In this document: in pieces, positions 31,724 through 42,313 of the stretch
How positions within the stretch are numbered: the stretch's first letter is position 1
Layout of the letters: the number at the start of each line of letters is the position of its first letter
From: Terramyces sp. JEL0728
Lineage: Eukaryota > Chytridiomycota > Chytridiomycetes > Rhizophydiales > Terramycetaceae
Length of the DNA stretch: 47,170 nucleotides
Assembly: GCA_027603945.1 (NCBI GenBank)
Contig: JADIIU010000100.1
Span: 1-47,170 of the forward strand
Direction: 5' to 3'
Notes under the pieces: generated by a model
Told to the model about the DNA's origin: nothing
Database searches by the model: none
Seen by the model: only the letters and a program-made list of their open reading frames with translations
Position numbers and translations under genes: made by a program

Positions 31724-31924
31724 ATGAGCCCGTTTTTATGCGATCCAATTATTGAATACTCTCTCAGTTCTGCAAACGCCGGGTTGCCATTTTTCAAACA
31801 TGTCAATGGCGGAATGCTTCCCCGACTCTATCCGCAAGACTCGATTACTAAAAGTTTAGCAAAACTAGATTGTAAATCCGATAAATCAAGTCATCCAAAG
31901 GCTGATTTACCTCGCAATTGTTGA
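31724..31924 (+). CDS. Small hypothetical protein (66 aa)
   Basis: Uninterrupted frame starting MSPFLCDPIIEYSLSSANAG and ending LPRNC, with no family resemblance. Support is limited to the well-placed TATA box and an AATAAA a few bases after the stop. It ends just before the left boundary of the tandem duplication and is absent from the second unit. Confidence 0.35.
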   Translation: MSPFLCDPIIEYSLSSANAGLPFFKHVNGGMLPRLYPQDSITKSLAKLDCKSDKSSHPKADLPRNC

Positions 31925-32076
31925 CTGTTTAATAAATCTGTCGTTCATACGAAATAGAACGGTTCAATTTATTTATTGCCAGGTATTCGTCGAAATGCTT
32001 AATTTATGATAGTCTTGTTCAGGCAGATTACGTCCAAATATAACATGGTAAGCGTGGCTGTTTTGATGAAAGTTAA

Positions 32077-32945
32077 ATGAAAAAAGTTTCCAAAATGATT
32101 GTACCAAAAATAGTTGCCAATCTAGGTCCAATCACATCTTTTCCAAGTCAAGTCAACGTTGAAAACCCACAGTTTACTCCTGAGCAGACTAGTTTAATTG
32201 ATCAACTCTCCACGCAAGCCCCACAACTTGCACAATCGGACCTAGAAAGGGAATGGCTGGATAGGGGTTGCTTGACCAGATACTTGAAGGCCACCAAATG
32301 GGATTTACCGAAATCAAGTACTATTAGTTAACAAGAGTTGAACGATTGGAAAAAACCCTTGAATGGAGACGCGAATACAAACCAGATGAAATTACTGCAG
32401 AAAATGTTGAGGAAGAGGCAATAACCGGAAAACAAATAATTTCCGGATTTGATAAATGCGGGAGACCGATACTCTACTTGATCCCAGCGAGAGAAAATAC
32501 AAAAACCTATGATCGTCAATTGCGATACACTGTCTACAACTTGGAAAAGATAATCAAAATGATGCCGGAGGGAGTAGAAACGTTTTGTATTTTGGTAGAC
32601 TACCAAGATCTGAGTGTGATGACTGCACCACCACTTTCAGTCTCCAAAAAGTTTTTAGAAATATTTGGCAACCACTATCCTGAACGCATGCATATCTCAT
32701 TCATTGTCAATCCATCTTGGTATATCTGGGTCTTTTTCAAGTTGATTAAACCGTTCATTGACCCAGTCACCGCTGCCAAATTGCATTTTGTAGGACAAAA
32801 TCAATCTAAAAAGGAAGATGGAATGGGGGGATATGTCGAGCTTACTGACTATATAGATGAGCATATGTTGCTCAAGAACTATGGCGGCACTCATGATTGG
32901 GACTGGGATTTTGAATACTACTGGAGTAAAATAAAACACATCTAG
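32077..32945 (+). CDS. SEC14-like CRAL-TRIO lipid-transfer protein (copy A)
   Basis: Probable phosphatidylinositol/lipid transfer protein of 282 residues. The 20-nt intron 32318-32337 (gtactattagttaacaagag) joins LKATKWDLPKS to IERLEKTLEWRREYKP. Using the earlier AG (18 nt) breaks the frame. The CRAL-TRIO N-domain is LEREWLDRGCLTRYLKATKW. The lipid-binding domain follows: CGRPILYLIPARENTK, VDYQDLSV, FLEIFGNHYPERMHISFIVN and KLHFVG. The ATG at 32077 was taken; an in-frame ATG at 32095 (MIVPKIVANLG) is possible. Confidence 0.9.
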
Positions 32946-33012
32946 TGCGAATAATTAAGACTCTTGCTGGTACCCCAAAAGTTACTCTTTGGTGACTTTT
33001 TTAGTTGCCAAA

Positions 33013-34820
33013 ATGAAGCAACGAAAAAACTACAATCCGTGCAGTAAGAGTAAATTAACGTACAGCAACTTGCCGGAAACGCAAAGTGAAATGCGATGGA
33101 GAATTGCCATGCTACAACTGCCAGAAATACCGCAAGCAAGTGAAATGCGAGTACGAAGAGTAATGTTCTTTAATGCAGAATACAGTACACGCTGCAACAG
33201 CGAAAAGTTGATATTCAGAGTTTGTTTGCAGATGAAATTGTTGTTCCTGATACCTTGGTGGTTTCCAATCAGTTTGAGTTTGGATCTCCATTCAGTTCAA
33301 ACACTGCGTATGGGTATCAATCACCAAGCAAACAAAATGCAGTTGTAAATCAGAATGTTCCGGTTCAACCTGGATTTATGGATTCACCACCAGCATTCCC
33401 GCCAGCCAGCATTGATCCATTCCACTATTTCAACGATCCAGAAATCTACTCGCATTTGCTTTCGCTCTCGACGTTTGTGTACTTTCCCTTTTCAGTTTTC
33501 AACGGAAATTTACACTTGACGAAATTGGAGGAAGCGACATTAATATATAAAAAGGCGATTATATGCAACTCTATATTCTTTTCAATCCACCCAAAGTTGT
33601 TTCCGTCAGTGTTATTGGGGATTCCCCCGTCATTTCAGGATAAAGTGAATCTCTCTTGTTTGATTTACATGGACAGTTCACTAATCAAACCAAAAGAAGA
33701 ATATAAATCAGACCATGAAATGATTGAAGATTTCAAAGGAATGTTTACGTATTCCAACTCTTTGTTTGGCATTGGATTTCCCGATAGATCACTGTCACTA
33801 TTTCAAGAAACCTACATCCTGGCCATGCGATACAGATTGTTCAATCCAAATGACACAAGATCGGAAAATCTTACAATTGACGATCTAGCAAAGATGGTAG
33901 AGTTTGTGGATTTGCAGGTTAATGTAGTGACTCCAGACGAATGGGACAACAGACTAATCCTGTATAACTTGTGTCTTTCGAGTGATACATATATTAGCAT
34001 GATATCAGGGGTGCAATTCATAGTGGATGACACATTATTTGATCATTATCTAGAAAAATCAGAGCCAAGCTCATTCATGTCGATTCCAAGACGAGATTTT
34101 CCAAATATAACAGTTCCAAATGATTATGCACATGCTGAAAACACAATATGGCAAGGAACTGAAAATGCTGCTACTTATGAAGTAATCAAGCATTCATTCA
34201 AATTGATAGAGTATGTCAACGCGCGGGAATTTTGCAAATCAGGAATCTATAGAACTAAAGTTTATCGTCGGATCATTACATACTCGAGATCCAAATCTAA
34301 ATCAACCGAAACGAAGGCAGAGTTACTGAAGGATCTCGATAAACACTTTAAATTAGAAATGTTTGAACCTGAATTTGCAGATTTGGCCAATTTCATCACT
34401 GGAGAGCTTGATATCCAAAACAAAAAGATTAAATTTCCACATAGCTTTACTATCCCACTCTCCAATCTGATAATGTACTGTTATTTAAATCAGCATGAGG
34501 TAGAGGACCAGGAAATCAAACCCCAAGGGCCAAAGTACCCAATCAAGACCATTTTTACAGCAATTTTCAACTATCTCATCACCATTATTGAATCGGCAAA
34601 GGAGGGCGATGGTGTAAACCCTCATTTACAACCGCCAACCATAATCTTTTTGGTTTATTGCATTAGCAGCAGTTGTCTAGTAAAAGCAGGTTCTAATGAG
34701 ATGAAGGAAAAGATTGTCAGTAAAGTGTTGCCTGTATTGGACAATGGTAGTAGCGTGTGGGAACTGTGCAGGACTTATGCAACTCAAATGCGTCGCTTGT
34801 TGCAGATAATCAATTTTTAA
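33013..34820 (+). CDS. Zn2Cys6 transcription factor a (copy A)
   Basis: Fungal binuclear zinc-cluster regulator of 588 residues. Introns are 33044-33065 (22 nt) and 33160-33178 (19 nt, gtaatgttctttaatgcag). The first lies one base after the codon of the first cysteine. The spliced cluster is C-TT-C-RKRKVK-C-DGELP-C-YN-C-QKYRKQVK-C, a canonical C-X2-C-X6-C-X5-C-X2-C-X8-C. The long C-terminal region matches the related factors (FSIHPKLFPSVL, MIEDFKGMF, TPDEWDNRLILYNLCLSSDTY, AENTIWQGTE, FLVYCISSSC). The nuclear DNA-binding role is from the family; targets are unknown. Confidence 0.9.
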
Positions 34821-34865
34821 ATATAATCGAGCCATCGTTTTCAAGTGGCTTTATTTCCCAAAACT

Positions 34866-36562
34866 ATGAAGCAACGAAAAAATTACAACCCCTGCAGTAC
34901 TTGTTAATAACCCAGGTGTATGCCGTAGACGCAAAGTAAAATGCGATGGTAAATTGCCCTGTTACAACTGTGAAAAATACAAACGAGGAGTGAAATGCGA
35001 ATACCAAGAGTAGCCCTAATTAACCTAGTGTGCCATACACGCTTGAACACAAGGTCAACCTTGAAAGTCTGTTTTTTGATCAGATTCAAGTGCCAGATAC
35101 TGTTGTAACAATGGAATCGGATGCAGCAGCTGCATTGACTGATTCATCCCAAGACACTATTCTTGATGGGTATGCCAGCAATATGGATGCATTTCAGCTA
35201 TTCATTGATCCTGATATCTACTCTCACTTGATTTCCCTTTCCTTGTATTGGTACTTTCCATTCACGGTCAAAAATGGTTTATTGTCACTATTGGATGCCG
35301 AAAGGACTTCGCTGGTATACCAGAGGGCAATTATTTGTAATGCAATTTTCTATTCGACACATCCCAAACTATTTCCGTCTGTACTTTGTGGGGTCTATCC
35401 TACTTTTCAGGATAAAGTCAATTTGGCTTCGCTGATTTACCTGGACTTGTCGTTTATCAAACCAAAGGAAAGATATGCGGAAAAGGAATTAATAGAGGAT
35501 TTCAAAGGGATTTTTGCATACAGCAGTTTACTAGCGATGCTTGGATACCCCGATAAAGCAGTATCGCAATTTCAGGAAGCTTATTTATTAGCAGTCAGGT
35601 ATGGCCTGTTCAATCCAAACGAAATATCTGATGCGATTACTTTGGACGACTTGGCAAAGCTAAACATACACAAGGAAAGAACACCATCTTTGACACCAGA
35701 TGAATGGGACACGAGGTTGCTTCTTTACAACTTGTGTTTATCCAGTGATACGTATCAGAGCATGATTCACGGGATACAATTTGTGGTCGATGATACATTA
35801 TTTGATCAGTACTTGCAAGTAACCCAAAAACCATTCCGCCAGGCAAGAGAAATGCCTCGATTCAAGCCAAATGCAGCTACGTTTGCTGAGAATACCATCT
35901 GGCAAGGAACAGACTATGCACGCACATTTGAAATATTAAAAAAGTCTTGCAAGGTCTTTGAGTATATCAACGCTCAAGAGTTTTGCCATTCATCAATCAA
36001 AAGAACAAAGATACATCGCAGGATAATGAAATTTTCCAGATCAAAGCAGAAATCAAGTGCCTTAAAACAAGAATTGCTTGCTGAATTATTCCCGTGCTTT
36101 CAGCTTGAAGTATTTGAACCGGAATTCCACGATTTGACAAATTTCGTCCAGCCGATACAAGTGAACAATACTAGATTCAAAGTTCCGCATTGTTATACAA
36201 TACCTTTATCCAATTTGATCATGTACTGCTACTTGAACCAGCACGAAACTGAACCTCAAGAAATCAAACCCAGCAGCGAAAAATACGATATCAAAACTAT
36301 CTTTACAGCAGTTTTTAATTACCTGCAAGCTTTAATCGTGTCTTCAAATGAGGGCAGAGGGGTTAATCCACATTTACAACCACCAACTGTAATTTTTCTC
36401 GTTTACTGTATTGCAAGCAGCTGTTTGCTGAAAACACGCTGCAGCAAGATTAAAGAAAATATCAAAACTGTTGTTCTGCCGGTGCTGGATAATGGTGCTT
36501 CTTTATGGCATGTATGTAAACCCTATTCTGATCAAATGCGCAAATTACTAGACATGAATTAA
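34866..36562 (+). CDS. Zn2Cys6 transcription factor b (copy A)
   Basis: A 552-residue tandem paralogue of the preceding factor, starting 45 nt after its stop. Introns are 34897-34915 (gtacttgttaataacccag) and 35010-35028 (gtagccctaattaacctag), both 19 nt and in the same positions as in its neighbour. The cluster is C-SV-C-RRRKVK-C-DGKLP-C-YN-C-EKYKRGVK-C. Downstream landmarks are FYSTHPKLFPSVLCG, LIEDFKGIFAYSS, TPDEWDTRLLLYNLCLSSDTY and FLVYCIASSC. Its stop is 8 nt from that of the convergent factor c. Confidence 0.9.
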
Positions 36563-36569
36563 AATTATA

Positions 36570-38198
36570 TTAAAAATTTAAAAGCATCTTTTCTAGCCCT
36601 GCTTTATACTGATTTGCTAGCGGCCAAATGGTTCCAATCTTTGACAGCATTTTCAAAACAGTTGCACATCCGTTGGTCAGGGTTTCTCTAATCATTGGAT
36701 CCATTGTGGAATTACTGGCTGCGTATAGAGTGCTTGTAGCGATGCATTGGATAAAGTAAGCCATCATTACGTTTCCAAACAACGGATTTGGCAGGGGAGA
36801 TTCAACAAAATCGGCAAATTGGATCAGGTATATCATTGCATTGAAAACAGCAAGGAATATTTCTACATTTGAAAACATTTCCATTCCGTTCAACTCCAAA
36901 CAGTAGAATGTATTGTCATTATTCAGCACTCCCGATAAGTGTGTGTAGCAGAACCCCACGAGTATTCCGCACAATTTCATGTAGTGGTCCCTAATGTTTT
37001 GCAAATTTGTAGGCTGTTTAACTACAGGTAGCTGCCCATATACAAACGGAACAAGCGAATTAATAATTGCAAAATCCGGTTGGATACTACTGAGAGAATT
37101 AAGTAAAAACAGGTGATACTCTTTCCTGAACATTGAATCTGATTCAAATATTTCGTATTTTTTCCTTCTAGAAAAGTCTATGATTGTGCGATATGACTTC
37201 ATAAGCTGCATTTGATTCTTTGCTTTATGTATTGCGTCTGGCAGGTATTGCGGTATTAAGCAAGTGGTTTCTTTGATAGTATCGAAAATTTGTTTCCATT
37301 CCTTGTCCCACAAATGATACTGGCTTTTTCTTATATTTTGGTACTCTACTATATTTACTTTTGGGTTATTGAAAGGGGCAATATTGGGATATTGTGAATG
37401 GTCAATGACAAAGCCTTCGCCTTCAGACATTGAGCAGTACGTGTCTATTTGAAAAATGTAGCAATACAGAGAAAAGCGTTCTGTAATTTCACATTCATTC
37501 AGCTGCGGTGTAGAAATGGTAAGTAGTGAAACTAGGTCGTCGATAGACAGCTGGCTATTGTGATTGAAATTATCTGGATGGAATACTTTGTATTTCTTGC
37601 CGATTTTGAAACAGTCAGACAACAGCTGTCTTTGCATGTCATAATCACCAATTTGATGATAGCCTAAATTAACTGCAAGTACCTATCGATTGATGCAGCA
37701 GCGCATGCAAATCATCGCACAGTTCTTGATTCGTAATATAGCTGGAGAGAGGCTTGATCATTTTTGCATCAATACAGAACCTATTAGCGACCTTTAATCG
37801 CTGTTGGAAAGTTGGATTCGCGGGAAACAGCAAAGGATGATTAGAGTAAAAGGAACTATTAAAGCAAAGGGCTTTTCTCAACAAAGGAGACAAGTTTTGC
37901 CTCTGCATTGAATGGACAGATTGAAACTTTTCATTTACTGAATATCCCTGATGGTACAAGAACGAGAGTTCAATCAGGTGCTGTTCAATTGACTGGTCAA
38001 TCACTGTGTCAACTAGCACCGTTTCCATTGCAATTTCCTTTGGGTTGTAATCGTAAATGCAAATTGGAGTAGTGTCTTTGGAAATTCTCTTGAACGATAA
38101 GCATGCGGAACATGGTTGATGTCCGTCGCATTTGACTTTGCGCTGCTTGCACCTCGCTAATATTAGCTTTTAGTACCACAGGGTTTCTTTTTCTCCAT
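36570..38198 (-). CDS. Zn2Cys6 transcription factor c (copy A)
   Basis: A 529-residue zinc-cluster factor. Introns are 38157-38176 (20 nt, gtactaaaagctaatattag) and 37664-37682 (19 nt, gtacttgcagttaatttag). Start MEKKKPC sits directly before the cluster C-AR-C-KQRKVK-C-DGHQP-C-SA-C-(X13)-C, whose last spacing is longer than in factors a and b. The first intron again follows the first cysteine codon by one base. The body is closest to the cluster-less proteins at 6081-7917 and 20068-21878 (SMQRQNLSPLLRKALCFNS, NQELCDDLHALL, GEGFVIDHSQYP). Confidence 0.9.
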
Positions 38199-38336
38199 TC
38201 TTTTTCGGCAAGGTTTTCGGTTTCGTATTTTGCTTTTGAGGCTAGTGTTTGCGGCTTGAGAATTCTCAATCACATTTAAGTTGTGGCTTTTTAAATCCAA
38301 GACAAAAAAACACATTAGCAGATCAACCGAATATCA

Positions 38337-39208
38337 ATGATATCTCCGCAGCAAATTCAGGATTTAGGCAAAAGTAACGAGTTGGCGTATCCATGCATCG
38401 TTTCCGGAATACTTTTTTTCATTGAAGCCGTATTCTTTCTAGTCTATATTTACAACGATTCCAGGAAACACAGTCGTCAATTCAATACGCCCTTCAACCT
38501 TTCACTGGCAGGTAATTTATATTTGATTCAGGTACAATAATGTGTAATTCCAGGTTTACTCTTAATGAATGCAGCAACAGCATTTGCATTCGGTAATTCG
38601 ACGCTCCTACCAAAATTATCCTTGTATTGTTACATTGCATCTTCTTTCTGGCTTTCTCAGTACAAATCGCTGTTCATTGGTACATTAATCTGATTCAGGT
38701 TACTCTTACTTTAGATCATACACTTTAATTGAGGCAAAAGGATATAAAAAGAGGTTGGAATATGGATTATGGTTTTCCTGCTTTATTTTCCAATTTTCAT
38801 GGTTAATCAAGCTGCTTTTGTTGACAGACACGCAAATCAACGTAATCGGGTTATCCAACCTGTGCGGATTAATTGGGTCTGTAATTGCACTTTTATGGGA
38901 TATGGGGTTCATGGCTATTTTCATGAACCGAATATGGTATAGGACTGAAAAAGACAGCAGAATAGACACGATCGCAGTAAATATTGTTTAATTAGATTTG
39001 TGGCATATACGCCTGTGTATTTTCTATACTTGCACTGGTTGTATCGCTGATACCAGTTGATGCCAAGGAATACGCGTATTTTGCCGGTTTGTGGATGCTG
39101 AATGGATGTTGTTTGTCTCTTGTAGTAATGAAAATCATGCTTATACAAGAAGAAAAACTTGCAAGGTTTGAAATGGACAGCACCTTGGTTATTGCACATG
39201 TAGAGTAA
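38337..39208 (+). CDS. Small seven-transmembrane protein (copy A)
   Basis: A 263-residue membrane protein with seven predicted helices, unrelated in sequence to the other 7TM pair. Introns are 38512-38553 (42 nt twin), 38680-38698 (gtacattaatctgattcag, 19) and 38977-38995 (gtaaatattgtttaattag, 19). Helices run from CIVSGILFFIEAVFFLVYIY to YFAGLWMLNGCCLSLVVM, with a basic loop after helix 3 (EAKGYKKRLEYG) and a charged loop after helix 5 (RIWYRTEKDSR). A receptor role is plausible but unproven. It is divergent from factor c with 138 nt between ATGs. Confidence 0.8.
38512..38553 (+). other. 42-nt twin intron (20+22 nt, internal AG|GT), copy A
   Basis: First half gtaatttatatttgattcag (20 nt), followed immediately by a 22-nt GT...AG unit starting gtacaataat and ending aattccag. 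Removing all 42 joins FNLSLAG to LLLMNAATAF within a membrane helix. The same arrangement is at 45971-46012 in copy B. Confidence 0.8.
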
Positions 39209-39360
39209 AGTTTGTTTTATATGAAATAAAATTAGTTTTCTGAACTTGCAATTCTTGGGTATCAAAAGATGGACGGTTGGTTGTTGTATGTTCAATGTCT
39301 GGAAAGATCACAAAGAATGGCTTATCGGTGTTCAAACATGCTCCTAGTAGCGGAACCACG
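39189..39360 (-). pseudogene. 3' stub of kinase-like gene at the duplication junction
   Basis: On the minus strand it encodes VVPLLGACLNTDKPFFVIFP and the C-terminal tail of the kinase-like gene at 46648-47170. It is cut at its 5' side exactly where unit B begins, so it is a by-product of the duplication. Its stop codon lies inside the 3' end of the 7TM gene on the other strand. Confidence 0.75.
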
Positions 39361-39513
39361 TCTGTCGTTCATACGAAATAGAACGGTTCAATTTATTTAT
39401 TGCGCTTGATTCGTGCCAGGTAATCGTCGAAATGTTTAATTTATGATAGTCTTGTTCAAGCAGATTACGTCCAAATATAACATGGTAAGCGTGGCTTTTT
39501 TGATGAAAGTTAA

Positions 39514-40382
39514 ATGAAAAAAGTTTCCAAAATGATTGTACCAAAAATAGTTGCCAATCTAGGTCCAATCACATCTTTTCCAAGTCAAGTCAACGTTGAA
39601 AAACCACAGTTTACTCCAGAGCAGACTAGTTTAATTGATCAACTCTCCACGCAAGCCCCACAACTTGCACAATCGGACCTAGAAAGGGAATGGTTGGATA
39701 GGGGTTGCTTGACCAGATACTTGAAAGCCACCAAATGGGATTTACCGAAATCAAGTACTATTAGTTAACAAGAGTTGAAAGATTGGAAAAAACCCTTGAA
39801 TGGAGACGCGAATACAAACCAGATGAGATTACTGCAGAAAATGTTGAGGAAGAGGCAATAACTGGAAAACAAATAATTTCCGGATTTGATAAATGCGGGA
39901 GACCGATACTCTACTTGATCCCAGCGAGAGAAAATACAAAAACCTATGATCGTCAATTGCGATATACTGTCTACAATTTGGAAAAGGTAATCAAAATGAT
40001 GCCGGAGGGAGTAGAAACGTTTTGTATTTTGGTAGACTACCAAGATCTGAGTGTGATGACTGCACCACCACTTTCAGTCTCCAAAAAGTTTTTAGAAATA
40101 TTTGGCAACCACTATCCTGAACGCATGCATATCTCATTCATTGTCAATCCATCTTGGTATATCTGGGTCTTTTTCAAGTTGATTAAACCGTTCATTGACC
40201 CAGTCACAGCTGCCAAATTGCATTTTGTAGGACAAAATCAATCTAAAAAGGAAGATGGAATGGGGGGATATGTCGAGCTTACTGATTATATAGATGAGCA
40301 TATGTTGCTCAAGAACTATGGCGGTACTCATGATTGGGACTGGGATTTTGAATACTACTGGAGTAAAATAAAACATATCTAG
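39514..40382 (+). CDS. SEC14-like CRAL-TRIO lipid-transfer protein (copy B)
   Basis: 282 residues with its 20-nt intron at 39755-39774. Two substitutions relative to copy A (N to K in NVEKPQFTPEQ and I to V in LEKVIKMM). All structural motifs are intact, so both copies look functional. Confidence 0.9.
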
Positions 40383-40459
40383 TCCGTGTGTATGCGAATA
40401 ATTAAGACTCTTGCTGGTACCCCAAAAATTACTCTTTGGTGACTTTTTTAGTTGCCAAA

Positions 40460-42267
40460 ATGAAGCAACGAAAAAACTACAATCCGTGCAGTAAGAGTAA
40501 ATTAATGTACAGCAACTTGCCGGAAACGCAAAGTGAAATGCGATGGAGAATTGCCATGCTACAACTGCCAGAAATACCGCAAGCAAGTGAAATGCGAGTA
40601 CGAAGAGTAATTTTCTTTAATGCAGAATACAGTACACACTGCAACAGCGAAAAGTTGATATTCAGAGTTTGTTTGCAGATGAAATTGTTGTTCCTGATAC
40701 CCTGGTGGTTTCCAATCAGTTTGAATTTGGATCTCCATTCAGTTCAAACACTGCGTATGGGTATCAATCGCCAAGCAAACAAAATGCAGTTGTAAATCAG
40801 AATGTTCCGGTTCAACCTGGATTTATGGATTCACCACCAGCATTCCCGCCAGCCAGCATTGATCCATTCCACTATTTCAACGATCCAGAAATCTACTCGC
40901 ATTTGCTTTCGCTCTCGACGTTTGTGCACTTTCCCTTTTCAGTTTTCAACGGAAATTTACACTTGACGAAATTGGAGGAAGCGACATTAATATATAAAAA
41001 GGCGATTATATGCAACTCTATATTCTTTTCAATCCACCCAAAGTTGTTTCCGTCAGTGTTATTGGGGATTCCCCCGTCATTTCAGGATAAAGTGAATCTC
41101 TCTTGTTTGATTTACATGGACAGTTCACTAATCAAACCAAAAGAAGAATATAAATCAGACCATGAAATGATTGAAGATTTCAAGGGAATGTTTACGTATT
41201 CCAACTCTTTGTTTGGCGTTGGATTTCCCGATAGATCACTGTCACTATTTCAAGAAACCTACATCCTGGCCATGCGATACAGATTGTTCAATCCGAATGA
41301 CACAAGATCGGAAAATCTTACAATTGACGATCTGGCAAAGATGGTAGAGTTTGTGGATCTGCAGGTTAATGTAGTGACTCCAGACGAATGGGACAACAGA
41401 CTAATCCTGTATAACCTGTGTCTTTCGAGCGATACATATATCAGCATGATATCAGGGGTGCAATTCATAGTAGACGACACATTATTTGATCACTATCTGG
41501 AAAAATCAGAGCCAAGCTCATTCATGTCGATTCCAAGACGAGATTTTCCAAATATAACAGTTCCAAATGATTATGCACATGCAGAAAACACAATATGGCA
41601 AGGAACTGAAAATGCTGCTACTTATGAAGTAATCAAGCATTCATTCAAATTGCTAGAGTATGTCAACGCGCGGGAATTTTGCAAATCAGGAATCTATAGA
41701 ACTAAAGTTTATCGTCGGATCATTACATACTCGAGATCCAAATCTAAATCAGCCGAAACAAAGGCAGAGTTACTGAAGGATCTCGATAAGCACTTTAAAT
41801 TAGAAATGTTTGAACCTGAATTTGCAGATTTGGCCAATTTCATTGCTGGAGAGCTTGATATCCAAAACAAAAAGACTAAGTTTCCACATAGCTTTATTAT
41901 CCCACTCTCCAATCTGATAATGTACTGTTATTTAAATCAGCATGAAGTAGAGGACCAGGAAATCAAACCCCAAGGGCCAAAGTACCCAATCAAGACCATT
42001 TTTACAGCAATTTTCAACTATCTCATCACCATTATTGAATCGGCAAAGGAGGGCGATGGTGTAAACCCTCATTTACAACCGCCAACCATAATCTTTTTGG
42101 TTTATTGCATTAGCAGCAGTTGTCTAGTAAAAGCGGGTTCTAATGAGATGAAGGAAAAGATTGTCGGTAAAGTGTTGCCTGTATTGGACAATGGCAGTAG
42201 CGTGTGGGAACTGTGCAGGACTTATGCAACTCAAATGCGTCGCTTGTTGCAGATAATCAATTTTTAA
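40460..42267 (+). CDS. Zn2Cys6 transcription factor a (copy B)
   Basis: 588 residues with introns 40491-40512 (22 nt) and 40607-40625 (19 nt, gtaattttctttaatgcag). The zinc cluster is identical to copy A. Eight substitutions occur, all in the C-terminal region (for example TFVHFPF for TFVYFPF and IAGELDIQNKKTKFPHSFII for ITGELDIQNKKIKFPHSFTI). The frame is fully open. Confidence 0.9.
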
Positions 42268-42313
42268 ATATAATCAAGCCATCGTTTTCAAGTGGCTTTA
42301 TTTCCCAAAACTA

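Larger units (their letters stand above)
31937..39360. repeat. Tandem duplication, unit A (about 7.4 kb)
   Basis: Direct repeat of 39361-46819. Both units begin tctgtcgttcatacgaaata and end tagtagcggaaccacg. Each carries five genes in the same order. Differences are scattered substitutions, many silent, plus small indels, and unit B is 35 nt longer in total. The junction is abrupt and no transposon ends are visible. Confidence 0.95.

Noticed and set aside
32318..32335. 18-nt intron in the SEC14-like gene
   Set aside because: Using the first AG shifts the CRAL-TRIO frame; the AG two bases later (20 nt) is correct.
38921..39295. Minus-strand 124-codon frame (and its copy at 46383-46754)
   Set aside because: Antisense to the 7TM exons; the overlapping kinase tail uses a different frame.
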